From Symbiodinium natans (taxonomy: Eukaryota > Sar > Dinophyceae > Suessiales > Symbiodiniaceae), in the NCBI GenBank assembly GCA_905221605.1, contig CAJNDS010000213.1, positions 228,212 through 278,211 on the forward strand: a DNA stretch of 50,000 nucleotides. The letters run 5' to 3'. Under the pieces are notes generated by a model, which did not search any database, was not told the origin of the DNA, and saw only the letters and a list, made by a program, of their open reading frames with translations. The translations under genes were made by a program, and so were the position numbers. Positions 1-9,584 of the stretch are shown here, one piece after another (the first letter of the stretch is position 1; every line of letters starts with the position of its first letter).

Positions 1-13
1 GGTTGGCTGGTTT

Positions 14-345
14 GGTTTAGGGTTTAGGGTTTAGGGTTTAGGGTTTAGGGTTTAGGGTTTAGGGTTTAGGGTTTAGGGTTTAGGGTTTAGGGTTTAGGGT
101 TTAGGGTTAAGGGTTTAGGGTTTAGGGTTAGGGTTTTAGGGTTTAGGGTTTAGGGTTTAGGGTTTAGGGTTAGGGTAGGGTTTAGGGTTTAGGGTTTAGG
201 GGGTTTAGGGTTTAGGGTTTAGGGTTTAGGGTTTAGGGTTTAGGGTTTAGGGGGTTTAGGGTTTAGGGCCTTTAGGGTTTAGGGCCTTTAGGGTGTAGGG
301 TGTCGGGTTTTGGGTTTTGGGTTTAGGGTGACAAGGGTGACAAGG
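14..345 (+). repeat. Interstitial telomeric array (TTTAGGG)n
   Basis: Near-continuous TTTAGGG heptamers with a few variants (TTAGGG, TTTAGGGGG, and TTTAGGGCC near the right end). The G-rich strand runs inward from the left edge. A true left chromosome end would show CCCTAAA on this strand, so this is an internal array and not the chromosome tip. Confidence 0.95.
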
Positions 346-1100
346 GTTTAGGGTTTCTGGGCCTACCTAAACCCTGGCCTATTCTGGGTCCTGAGTAACC
401 CCAGAGTTCATCCAAGCAGGGGCATCTCCGCCTACAGCGGAGATGCGCAAGGCTCTGGCAGGCTCACGTCACCCACTCCAGATGTCATATCTTCGGGAAC
501 AGATTTGTTTTAGGGCTGTAGACGTCATGCTTTGAGGAAGTAGGGGTTTCGGGCTCTCAGGGTCAAGAGTTTTCCGTGGTAGCAAGACACGGAACAGAGT
601 AGATACCCAGCCTGTCGAAGAGAGCAGCAACGACCCTCGACAGCAGCTGTGAGTAAGGTCAGCAAAGTCGTAGCAACGACGAGGTGAATCACCATATGGG
701 CAGTTCTCTAACTTTAGTACCCTGACGCTACCCTAAATATGCGGCAGAGGACACGCACTCAGGGACTCTACCACAGGTTCAAGGCTGGAGGCCTGTACCT
801 AGACTGACTGCAAGAAGCATGAGAATTTTTAGCCTACGGCAGGACGCCCCTAGTTCAGGCTCGATGTTGAGTGGCGGGCACGCTTGCACCCCTGTCTTCT
901 GTTTGCGGGGTCTGTTCTGGGTTGGGTTCCTCCCACCCCGCTCGAAGCGAGCGCTGCCCCTGGACATCTTGACCAGGGCGGCCGCACTCACTCCAGGCAC
1001 TCAATGTCAGAGTCGTCTCCCACCTGCAGTGCTCTCGGGTAGTCGGGCAGAGGCATTCTTCTTCCATGTGTTACGAAGGGTAGTTTCATGGTCCCTTGGT
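346..1100. other. Unassigned stretch, no convincing gene
   Basis: Unique-looking sequence of mixed composition. On the minus strand around 1055-990 a short open segment ending ...DDSDIECLE is followed by GTGAGT, a possible exon end, but it is too short to assert. Nothing else is recognised. Confidence 0.3.
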
Positions 1101-1109
1101 ATATACCCC

Positions 1110-1505
1110 AGCCCTAAACCCTAAACCCCAAACCCTAAACCCTAAACCCTGAACCCTGAACCCCAATCCCCAAACCCCAAACCCTAAAGAAGGGGGAGGG
1201 GGGGGGGGGGGGGGGCAAAGACTGGCTCAACGGAGTGTCATCCCCAGAGGCCTCGGTGGGACCTCTGTAAACCGAAGCCTCGAAGCCCTTTATTGGTAGG
1301 GTTTAGATTCCCTAAGCCCTAAACCCTAGCCCTAAGCCCTAAGCCCTAAGCCCTAAGCCCTAAGCCCTAAGCCCTAAGCCCTGAGCCCTAGCCCTAAACC
1401 CTAAACCCTAAACCCTAAACCCTAAACCCTAAACCCTAAACCCTAAACCCTAAACCCTAAACCCTAAACCCTAAACCCTAAACCCTAAACCCTAAACCCG
1501 AGCCC
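1110..1505 (-). repeat. Telomeric arrays (CCCTAAA)n and (CCCTAAG)n
   Basis: Two blocks, at about 1110-1192 and 1300-1505. The second begins with a run of CCCTAAG variants and then becomes pure CCCTAAA. The neighbouring copies share the same variant, which suggests local spread of a mutated unit. A poly-G run of about 19 bases lies between the blocks near 1200. Confidence 0.9.
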
Positions 1506-2800
1506 TAAACACTACACTTTTTAGGCACCGTAGGGTCCTTGGTAGGGTTTAGACACCCTAAACCCGAACCCTAAACCCTAAACCCTGTATTTGAAACCCC
1601 AAGCGCTAAACTTGTTTGGAACTTTAGGGTCCTTCTACGTCTAGGGCCCTTGTTTTTCGGGTGGGTTAATCCAGGCTCCAGCCCCAAGCCTGAAAGGTTC
1701 TGAGCAGGGAATGAGGGAAGTACTGGTAGGGACCCTATGCATATCCCCCCGCCTTTCTACCCTTTCTAAGGGTCTTAGGAACTAGGGTTTAGGGTTTAGG
1801 GGCCCTAAACCCTAAACCCTAAACCGTAAACCCTAAACCCTAAACCCTAAACCACCCTAAGCCTAAACCCTAAACCCGAATACCCTTTAAGAGACGACAT
1901 ATGGTTCCTCACTCCCCTATTCCCTACTCAGAGCCAGCAAGTCACGAAACCCACCTCCTATTTCTTTGGATTTAAGGCAGGGTTTAGGGTTTAGGGTCCA
2001 ACATTCTAGGGTCTAGGGTTTAGGGTTTGGGGTTTGGGGTTTAGGGCGCAAGGGCTTACTATAGGGCTCAGTGTATTCTAGAGCGTTAGGGAATAAAGGT
2101 TCAGCTTACCCTAAACCCTAATAACCCTAAATGAAGCGTAAACCCTGAACCCCAAACCTTGTCAATCTGCCGAGGAAGGGGCCGTCACGTCTCCCAAATC
2201 GCGTCTCAGGGCCTGCCTCATCAATTCAGACCTGCATGTGGAGGTTCATGGCTACTGTGAAGTACATATCTGGTCACTTCTCTAAATTATGCTCCCGTTT
2301 GGGTTACTATTCCAAGGCGGGCCCCTACCGAAGCTACCACAATTTAGAGAACTCATCATCTGCGGTTTAGAAGTACGTTAAGTAGGAGTGATCACAACTG
2401 GTGAGAATCATATTTGGGATGGCCTGTTTGCAAGCCGCTCAACGCTAAAACCCTAAACCCTGGTTCTATTTTATCGGCTCTCACAAAACGACTTGGAGGT
2501 TCAGAAAGGTAGGGTTATCTGCAGGGAAACTGTGGCTATAACCTTGAAGCCCTACGCCCCAAACTATAAACCCCAAACCCTGCAAACCCAAACCTAATAA
2601 CCCCGAAACCCCAAACCCTACGTATGAGTTTCCAGGAATAAGGGGGGGTCTGCATTTGCCGCAGGGACCAGGACAGGGACCAGAAACAAGACGCTTCGGG
2701 CCACAGCGAACCCCCCCTATTCTTGGTGAAACACTAAACCCTAAACCCTAACCCTAAACCCTAAACCCTCAACCCTCAACCCTAAACCCCAAACCCCAAG
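1506..2800. other. Degenerate telomeric repeats, no gene seen
   Basis: Short scattered TTTAGGG and CCCTAAA clusters (for example 1780-1880, 1980-2045, 2570-2610 and 2730-2790) are separated by unique sequence. Fragments of the GGAGGTTCATGG terminal motif occur near 2240 and 2490. No reading frame here looks like coding sequence. Confidence 0.4.
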
Positions 2801-2806
2801 GCCTAC

Positions 2807-2896
2807 CTAGATAGTTGTGGGCTTGGGATAGGAGGTGGCTTGGCTCAAGCACTCCAGGGAATGCGGCCAGTCGATCTCATCGAGTGCGCTGCACAT
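2807..2896 (-). CDS. Exon-like ORF, unknown protein (MCSALDEIDW...)
   Basis: A 29-codon frame starts with ATG and reads MCSALDEIDWPHSLECLSQ and onward. It ends at a TAG that overlaps a good splice donor (TAG|GTAGGC). Its amino-acid composition is balanced and unlike the repeat-derived frames around it. It may be a terminal exon or an internal exon using that donor. No family is recognised. It lies on the same strand as the exon at 3,182-3,264. Confidence 0.3.
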   Translation of the reverse strand: MCSALDEIDWPHSLECLSQATSYPKPTTI

Positions 2897-3105
2897 GGTC
2901 CTTCTTCTGGGTTTAGGGTTTAGGATTAGGGTTTAAGGGTTCGGGGTTTAGAGATAGGGTTCAGGGTTTAGGGTTTAGGGTTTAGGGGGCTTAGGGTTTA
3001 GGGCTCTTGCTCAGGAACTTAAATGAGGTTACTGTCATGAGTGTCTCACATCAGCAAATCTCCGATGGTCGCGAGGTGAGCAGGACGTCGCATTAGCTCG
3101 CAGCT

Positions 3106-3229
3106 GTGCAGGCAGTCACCCGGAGTGCATCTTCTTTGCAGCCCTCAGCCGCAGCTTGGCGGTGATTGTGCAGGCAGTCACCTGGAGTGCATCTTCTTCG
3201 CAGCCCTCAGCCGCAGCTTGGCGATGATG
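3106..3229 (-). repeat. 62-bp tandem duplication covering an exon end
   Basis: Two near-identical units with period 62 bp start at 3,106 and 3,168. Each carries, on the minus strand, the 3' part of the exon KLRLRAAKKMHS and its GTGACT donor. The splice donor is therefore present twice. Confidence 0.8.
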
Positions 3230-3264
3230 GTCATGTACTTCTGTGTGCCAGCATCCATTGGTGC
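3182..3264 (-). CDS. Internal exon of an unknown gene
   Basis: An 83-nt exon is supported by a CTCACGCAG|G acceptor and a CCAG|GTGACT donor. It reads APMDAGTQKYMTIIAKLR followed by LRAAKKMHSR. The basic, helix-like composition differs from the surrounding repeat. The 3' half and the donor recur 62 bp downstream, so two alternative exon ends exist. No homologue is recognised. It could belong with the exon at 2,807-2,896. Confidence 0.5.
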
Positions 3265-3269
3265 CTGCG

Positions 3270-4310
3270 TGAGGCAATCCTAGCAGATGGGATGTCGAGG
3301 GGCCATTTTCTGGGCCAATCTCAGATGGGATGTCCTCGCCCTGTTCTGAGAGAGCGATCTGTATCCACACGGGTAAATCTAAGGGTAGCTACATGGTCCC
3401 TTAGTATGGGCTCTTAAAAGTGGGCCCCTTTTAAAACCCCTTATATACCCTATATAAATTCAAGGCCCATACTGGGGAACCCGCCCATGTAACTACCCTG
3501 AGAGTAAAGCAGGGTTTAGGGTTCAGGAGTGTTCTGGTTTGGGGTTTGGCATTCGGGGGTTCGTCTTTGGGAACTTAAATGAGGTTTCCATAGCATTTAC
3601 ATGCGGTGAGCATAGCTTGTAAACAAGGGCTTGGGGTTTAGGCCTCTTGCATAGGAACTTACATGAGGTTACCATCTTTGGCAAGCAAGGGTTGAGGCCT
3701 CTTGACTAGAAACTTTCTGTGAGATTCGCATAGCTGGTAAACAAGGGTTTAGGGTTTAGGGTTCCGGGCTCTTGCTTAAGAACTTAAAGGGGGTCACCAT
3801 CATTGGTAACAAGGGTTTAGAATTTAGGGTATTTGTTCAGGAACTTAAATGAGGATTACCATACTTTGAGCTATAGTTCTACGACAAACAAGGGTTTAGG
3901 GGTGTAGGACAGAGGGTTCAGGGTTTATGGCTTAGGGTTGAGTGATCTTGATTAGGAACTTAAGATGAAGTTGCACTGAATGAGCTCTGCGGTAAACAAG
4001 TGTTTAGGGTCAAGCGGCTCTTGCTCTAGGAACTTGAACTGAGGCTACTGAGGTTGCCATGATATGGCATCTAGTAAAAAGCATAGTACCGTCACTGTGG
4101 TAACTCAATTCTTAAGTCTCTCAACAAGAGGCCAGTCTTGTTCCAGGGTGGAGAAAGACCACGGCTTCATTGCGCAACATGAAGTAACCCCCCCAAACAC
4201 CAAACCCTAAACCCTAAGCCCGAAGCCCTAAGCCCTAAGCCCTAAACCATGAACCCTAAACCCTAATCCCTAAACCCTAAAACCTTAAGCCCTAAGTCTT
4301 CAACAAGCAG
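3270..4310. other. Dispersed repeat remnants, no gene
   Basis: Repeated short modules of the type 'ggaacttaaatgaggt' followed by 'aacaagggtttagg' recur about every 100-130 bp (near 3560, 3650, 3775, 3840, 3955 and 4030). This suggests a decayed tandem family. A hairpin-like pair (GGGTAGCTACATGG / CCCATGTAACTACCC) spans 3383-3505. Confidence 0.4.
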
Positions 4311-4315
4311 GTGGC

Positions 4316-4391
4316 AGGTGGCGAAGCGAAATGTGGTTTGGTCCTCTCAGCCCATTCCCGGCGCCGGCGGACAGAGCCTTGCGACAAGAAG
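4316..4391 (+). CDS. Possible plus-strand exon
   Basis: The GC-rich island is bounded by a CAAGCAG|GTGGC acceptor and a TTTTG|GTGAGA donor, directly left of a telomeric array. Two frames are open (one reads GRWRSEMWFGPLSPFPAPAD), so the phase is undecided. It is offered only as a candidate. Confidence 0.25.
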
Positions 4392-4424
4392 CGTTTTGGT
4401 GAGAATCCGCCAAGGTGGGTCTAG

Positions 4425-4508
4425 GGTCTAGGGTCTAGGGTCTAGGGTTTAGGGTTTAGGGTTTAGGGTTTAGGGTTTAGGGTTTGGGGTTTGGGGTTTG
4501 GGGTGTCG
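4425..4508 (+). repeat. Telomeric array
   Basis: TCTAGGG variants come first, then TTTAGGG, then TTTGGGG. The three variants sit in contiguous sub-blocks. Confidence 0.9.
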
Positions 4509-4831
4509 GGTTTAGGGGTCAAGGTAGAAAAGGAGGGACCCTTATAAGGGACCTTGGGGGTTATTGAGGCATATATAAGGGAATAAGATTCAGAATCCCT
4601 TTTAGGGGTCCCTCCCTGCACTAAACCCTTCAAATCCTAAACCCGAAACCCTTTAAACACACAAACCCCTGCTGCTGCGCCCGAACCGACTTCCCAGTCA
4701 AACCTGAGCCCCACAAACCCCAAGTCCGAGGGTTCCGAGCTCTTATCAGTGGTGCGCCCTGATTGCTGAAAAGAGGTTTCAGGCAATGATAAGGGCTGTG
4801 AGGGTTATAAGGAGTTTGGGATCCCCTTGTT

Positions 4832-4947
4832 TACTTGAAGGTTCACAGGTACATACAAGTAGGGTCATAAGTATGAGAATGGTATTTATGACCTTATGTA
4901 GGGGGTACTGATGACCCTACTTATAGCTACCCATGAACCTCCAAGTA
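4832..4947. mobile_element. Palindromic MITE-like element, family M1
   Basis: The ends are an inverted repeat (TACTTGAAGGTTCACAGGTA / TACCCATGAACCTCCAAGTA). The interior is also partly palindromic (AAGTAGGGTCATAAGTA / CCCTACTTATAG). There is no coding capacity. Related copies lie at 5,700, 18,325, 20,809, 26,811 and 29,228. Confidence 0.75.
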
Positions 4948-4948
4948 A

Positions 4949-5003
4949 CCCTAAACCCTAAACCCTAAACCCTAAACCCTAAACCCTAAACCCTAAACCC
5001 TAA
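4949..5003 (-). repeat. Telomeric array (CCCTAAA)n
   Basis: About eight perfect heptamers start immediately at the end of the M1 element. Confidence 0.9.
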
Positions 5004-5462
5004 GCATCCTCCTACTCTTTCATAGCCGACTCCAGGGGCCCGCACACATATAGATGAAGAAGGTCGAGTAGCCTTGACTTGCGCCCCCCCCCCCCCCCAA
5101 GGTATAAGCATGCTGCGGTTCAGGGTATTCAGGGTATTCAGGGTCTTCAGGGTTTAGGTTTAGGGTTTTCAGGGTTAGGGGTATTCGGGGTATTCGGGTA
5201 CGTATAAGTAGGGTGCAAGGATAGCATACCCTCTTGCAACCCTACTTCCGAATGCCCATGAACCTCCAAGCACTCCTCCACGGGCGTTTTTACTTAGAGG
5301 CTTGCGGACGTGCGAACTCTGGGAATGATGGCCAGCAGACTGTCATGGTGCTGACGAGGGGACCCTAAACCCTAAACCCTAAACCCCGAAGAACTCTTCC
5401 ACCCTGATACCAGTGCCCTCATCTGACCATGTGGCGCCCCCTAGTCAGCTTGCTGCCCGGCT

Positions 5463-5512
5463 ACCCTAAACCCTAAACCCTAAACCCTAAACCCTAAACC
5501 CTAAGCCCTAAA
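5463..5512 (-). repeat. Telomeric array (CCCTAAA)n
   Basis: Seven heptamers ending in a CCCTAAG variant. The array abuts the exon-like island at 5,518. Confidence 0.85.
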
Positions 5513-5517
5513 ATTTT

Positions 5518-5613
5518 GCTGAAGCCCTGGCTCTCCGAAGCCACCAGCCCCTCGAGGATGTCGTCTTCCCCGCGGCTCAGGGACTGCCGCCCATCCTGGC
5601 CCCCATGAAAAGG
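5518..5613 (+). CDS. Exon-like island between two telomeric arrays
   Basis: One plus-strand frame reads AEALALRSHQPLEDVVFPAA followed by QGLPPILAPMKR. It fills the whole interval between a CCCTAAA array on the left and a TTTAGGG array on the right. The composition is protein-like and GC-rich, unlike its flanks. The splice sites would have to lie in, or at the edge of, the telomeric repeat. No family is recognised. Confidence 0.35.
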
Positions 5614-5698
5614 GTTTAGGGTTTAGGGTTTCGGGTTTCGGGTTTAGGGTTTAGGGTTTAGGGTTTAGGGTTTAGGGTTTGGGGTTTAGGGTTTAGGG
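5610..5698 (+). repeat. Telomeric array (TTTAGGG)n
   Basis: About 12 units with TTTCGGG and TTTGGGG variants. The array directly abuts an M1 element. Confidence 0.9.
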
Positions 5699-5699
5699 C

Positions 5700-5775
5700 T
5701 ACTTGGAGGTTCATGGACACTTATAGGCAGGGTTAGAAGTGGGGTAACTATGGCTTACCCACGGACCTTCAAGTA
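5700..5775. mobile_element. Short M1 MITE-like copy
   Basis: Ends TACTTGGAGGTTCATGG and CCACGGACCTTCAAGTA form an imperfect inverted repeat. The copy is shorter than its relatives. Confidence 0.65.
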
Positions 5776-5779
5776 GGGC

Positions 5780-7286
5780 CTTGGGTTTAGGGCCTAGGGG
5801 TTCGGAGGGTTTAGTGGCTTCAGTGGGCTTAAAGGGTTTACTTACGGTGCAGTCTTTAGAGTTTGAGCATTTTCTTGAAGCGGCGCCGAAATTTCTAATT
5901 TGATGGCTCAAGGTTTGGGGCTTAAGCGAGTAGGCCCCATGTTCCGAAACCGAGTGGCCTCGTTTGGGCGAAGAGGGTTTCGGTATAGGGTTTGCGGATT
6001 TTAGGGTTTAGAGGGTTTTGGGGTTTAAAGAGTTTGAGGGTAGAGGGTTTGGGGGTTTAGGGTTCCCTTATTCCTTCTGATGCTGGGCACATGCACCGAA
6101 AAATGCTGGGGCCCAGAAACTCCCCAACCCGGCCCCAACCCAAACTCATCGGCAACCATGTTGGTAGGGCCAGGTAGTCCACGGCGAGCTGCAAAAAGTT
6201 TTCCTGGCAGCTTTTCTGGGTTTCAGGGTCTGGGGTGCAGCGATATACTATGCCGCGCGCCAAGCCCAGAGAGATTCCTAAGCCCCCACAACGCTCAAAG
6301 TCCAAGCCCCCAAGGCCAAAGTTGTGGTACTGCAGCGCAATGCAATCCAGCGACAAGGTGCCCCCTCCTAAACCCTAAACCCTAAACCCTAAACCCTAAA
6401 CCCTAAACCCTAAACCCTAAACCCTAACCCTAAACCCTAAACCCCAGAAAGCAGCCCCAAGCTCTGCGAAATTTGTCCGAAAGACCAAGCCCGAAACCCA
6501 CCAAAGACGAAGAAGGTACCCCAGGCCTTCAGTCTGGATACTTCGCAAAGGGCTCGGCCCCTAAAACCCTTAACCCTTAAACCCCAAAACCCCCCCAAAA
6601 ACCCTAAACCCTTAAGCGCACCCTGAAGGCTTCGGCTCAAGCAGACCAACCGCCCCCTCCCCCCCTTTCCGGCTCCCCCGGCCCTCCCCCCCCCCTGGGT
6701 CCAGATTCAAGCCGTAGTAGTGCAGGTACCTCTTCATTCCAAAGGTGTGCTGCAAAAAAAACTGGGGGGAACATCAGGGAACCCTTGGTCTGTGCTAAGG
6801 GGTACAAGGAGGGACATCTTATCCCCCTATACATCCACTTTGTAGGCCTCATATACCAAAATTCAAGCCGGCGAGCCTAATGCCCTAGACCCAAAAACCC
6901 TACAACCCGAACCCCAAAACCCTGAACTAAAACAAGTCACCGGGGATCCTAGATTCAAGCGTTTGGGTGTCAGGCTTGAAGGGCCTGCGGTGGGAGTGTA
7001 GGAGGGATTTGGAGGGTTTGGGGTTTAGGGTTTTAGGGTTAGGGTTTAGGTTTTAGGGTGTAGGGCGTAGAGTCATCTTCGGAGCTGTTGGGCTTGGAAT
7101 GCTGCGGTTCCTTACAACAGAGCCCACCAACCTAAATCCCAAGCCCTAAACTTTTAAAACCCTAAACCCTAAACCCTTAACCCTTTAACCCTTTAACCCT
7201 TAACCCTAAGCCCAGCACGGTTCCAGTTGCAGGTTCGCGGAATTCAGTTCCCAAGCCCTTCCAGCAATCTACACCTAAACATCGAG
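5780..7286. other. Telomere-like DNA and unassigned sequence
   Basis: Contains a CCCTAAA array at 6,367-6,445 and degenerate TTTAGGG or CCCTTAA runs (5,975-6,060, 7,015-7,065 and 7,155-7,205). Open frames around 6,057-6,850 have low-complexity or repeat-derived composition. None can be called a gene. Confidence 0.4.
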
Positions 7287-7685
7287 TGGGTTTAGGGTTT
7301 ACGGCTAGGGTTTAGGGTTTAGGGTTCAGGGTTTAGGGTTTAGGGTTTAGGGTTTAGGGTTTAGGGTTTAGGGTTTAGGGTTTCGGGTTTAGGGTTTAGG
7401 GTTTAGGGTTTAGGGTTTAGGGCTTAGGAGTTTAGGGTTTCGCGGGGCACTGTTCGGCTCTCGCTTCGAAGATTTGCCGATACTCCTGATGAGCCTCGCA
7501 AGGGGCGCAGTCAAATGGGCGGCTGGCTCAAGGGGCTGCTAGGGTTTAGGGTTTAGGGTTTAGGGTTTGGGGTTTAGGGTTTGGGGTTTAGGGTTTAGGG
7601 TTTCGGGTTTCGGGTTTAGGGTTTAGGGTTTGGGGTTTAGGGTTTAGGGTTTGGGGTTTAGGGTTTAGGGTTGAGGGTTCAAGGG
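7287..7685 (+). repeat. Two telomeric arrays flanking a 95-bp island
   Basis: TTTAGGG blocks at 7,287-7,440 and 7,541-7,685, the second with interleaved TTTGGGG and TTTCGGG units. The island between them (7,445-7,540) is open on the minus strand (reading DCAPCEAHQEYRQIFEARAE). It may be another exon, at low confidence. Confidence 0.8.
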
Positions 7686-7689
7686 CTTC

Positions 7690-8420
7690 CTACCCGGACC
7701 CCTAAGAGGATCCAAAAAAAATGATCCCCCTTCTATTTGTTGGATCCTCCCAGGATTCTGGGTAGTTCGGGTTTCAGGTTGGGGGGGGCATGGTGGCTTT
7801 AGGGGCTTAGGGCTTCAGGGGTTTAGGGTTTGGGGTTTGGGGTTTCGGTTAAAACCCATGCCGTTGAGGGAAGCGATTTGCCGGTTGAAGGTCCACGGTC
7901 GAAGTCTTCCTCTCTGCAGCCTCTTGCACCTCCTTACTGGGAGCTTCTGTGTGGCCAGCCTGGGCCCTAGACCCTAAACCTATACCCAAAAGTTCTCCCC
8001 AACCGCAAACACTAAACACTAAAGACTCAAACGCCAAAACCTCTAAGCCCTAAGCCCCAAAAACCCTGAAAAACCCCTGCTCCCTGTCCACTCTAAACTG
8101 CAAGAAGCCCTGCACCCCACCAGCCCTAACACTCCACAGACCCCAAAGCCCATAGCAGCCCCTACAATCGGGGCCAGGTCCAGGGGCCCCAAAGGCCCCA
8201 AAGGCCTAAACTCTACACCTCTAACCCCCTAAACCCCCAAACCCCCTAAACTCCTAAACCCCTTAGTTACGAAACCCCTAAACCCCGAAACCCCTAGACC
8301 CTTAAAACCCCTAAACCCCTGGACCCCTAAACCCTAAACCCCAAAACCCCCTAAACCCCCAATCCCCTCATCCACGAAACCCCTAAACCCCTAATAGCCC
8401 CAAACCCACTAAACCCCAAA
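7690..8420. other. Degenerate CCCTAAA-like sequence
   Basis: Mostly decayed 'cccctaaacc' and 'ccccaaaccc' units, with no pure array and no gene. Confidence 0.4.
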
Positions 8421-8422
8421 AC

Positions 8423-8540
8423 CTGGTCGCGAAAGGTGCATGGGGCCCAGGGCCTGCGTGTATCGCAGAGGATGCTCGATCTGGGTCAGTAGGTTGCCAT
8501 CACGCGGAAACCTCAAGCGAAGGTTTCCAGGGTTGAGGGG
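8423..8540 (-). CDS. Internal exon of an unknown gene
   Basis: A 118-nt exon has an ACTATAG|CC acceptor and a CGACCAG|GTTTTG donor. The frame reads PLNPGNLRLRFPRDGNLLTQ followed by IEHPLRYTQALGPMHLSR. The sequence is well mixed with no repeat bias. I considered a distant resemblance to the N-terminus of proteasome alpha subunits (the 'dG.l.Q.E' pattern), but it is too weak to call. Two further minus-strand exon candidates lie upstream (8,901-9,023 and 9,481-9,582), so all three could belong to one gene. Confidence 0.5.
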
Positions 8541-8900
8541 CTATAGTGTTTTTAGGGTTTCTAGGGTTTACTAAGGCTTCTGAGAAGTTTATGCTTTCTT
8601 TGGGTTTGTCGGGTTTATACGGTTCTTAGGGTTTGTAGGGTTTGTCTGTAGGGTTTATGGGCTTAGGGTACCTTTTGAGGTTTGGGGTTTAGGGTTCATT
8701 TGTCCCCACAGGATTGTCCCAGATGGATGAAGAGGGAGATCTCATCCCCAAAGCTGCGCATCACGAATGCTCAGTCCCCTACGCATGCCTTTAGAGCACA
8801 CCCACCTCTTTTTAAGGCGTCTTGCAGCTACTCCCAACCCCAAACCCTAAACCCCCAACCCGAAACCGCAAAACAGATTTCAGGGTTCAGGGTTTAGGGT

Positions 8901-9023
8901 TTAGGGTCTAGGCCTCTGAGACGAATGAAGGGGCGCCTGTTTGAAGCCAAGGCGCTCCATACACGCATCCCAGGACCACTCCGCCACCACTTCGATGAAC
9001 GCCTCCGTGGACGGGACTCGGGT
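8901..9023 (-). CDS. Probable exon, unknown gene
   Basis: The frame reads TRVPSTEAFIEVVAEWSWDA followed by CMERLGFKQAPLHSSQRP, then runs into a stop within the telomeric repeat. The composition is strongly protein-like (Trp, Met, Cys and acidic/hydrophobic alternation). The exact borders are unsure; a CCCGAG acceptor at about 9,015 is possible. The island is bounded by telomeric repeat on both sides. No family is recognised. Confidence 0.5.
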   Translation of the reverse strand, partial: TRVPSTEAFIEVVAEWSWDACMERLGFKQAPLHSSQRPRP

Positions 9024-9354
9024 TTGGGTCTAAGGTTTAGGGTTTAGGGTTTAGGGTTAAGGGTTAAGGGTTGTGGGTTTAGGGTTGTGGGTTGTAGGGT
9101 TTAGGGTGCTCCGGAGAAGTTCTTAGATCACTCCGAAGCCCGAGACCCCAAACCCCAAAACCCATATTATGGGTTCTTAGTTGCTGACTTCATAAGCCCC
9201 AAAAAAGGGTACACTCTCAGTTCTATAGGGGATTATAGTGTCCCAAAAAGTGTCAACTGCGCTCACTCTAAAAGTCCGGGATCATGCAATGTACTATCTG
9301 GGGTTTAGAGTTCATTTTTTAGGGCTTTTGGGTTCAGGGTTTAGGGTTTTTGGT

Positions 9355-9480
9355 TTTAGGGCTCAGGGCTCAGGGTTCAGGGTTCAGGGTTCAGGGTTCA
9401 GGGTTCAGGGTTTAGGGTTTAGGGTTTAGGGTTTAGGGTTTAGGGTTTAGGGTTTAGGGTTTAGGGTTTAGGGTTTAGGG
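9355..9480 (+). repeat. Telomeric array with TTCAGGG sub-block
   Basis: Starts with TTCAGGG and CTCAGGG units and then becomes pure TTTAGGG. It ends exactly where an exon-like island begins. Confidence 0.9.
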
Positions 9481-9582
9481 CAACTCTTCGCCGGAGAGGC
9501 CGGTGGCTGCCTCGTCGCGCAGCCACTGCAGCAGATGCCTTAGAGGCGTCTCGGCCTCTTCGTGGAGCCCCAAAACCAGGCC
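9481..9582 (-). CDS. Exon-like island between telomeric arrays
   Basis: The minus-strand frame reads GLVLGLHEEAETPLRHLLQW followed by LRDEAATGLSGEEL. This is amphipathic-helix-like and GC-rich. TTTAGGG arrays adjoin it on both sides with no other spacer, so any intron on either side would consist largely of telomeric repeat. Function unknown. Confidence 0.45.
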
Positions 9583-9584
9583 GG

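Noticed and set aside
1-345. True chromosome end
   Set aside because: The repeat orientation is opposite to that of a left telomere, and similar arrays occur throughout the window.
2836-2850. Possible relict dinoflagellate spliced leader (TTGGCTCAAG)
   Set aside because: Only about ten bases match the end of the known leader, without the upstream part, and the orientation conflicts with the nearby minus-strand exon. A similar short match near 7,528 shows this occurs by chance.
6057-6385. Opposed frames of about 100 codons
   Set aside because: Both strands are open over the same bases and neither has splice or homology support.
8423-8540. Proteasome alpha subunit exon
   Set aside because: The resemblance is limited to a few spaced residues and lacks the typical YD..xTxFSPEG start.
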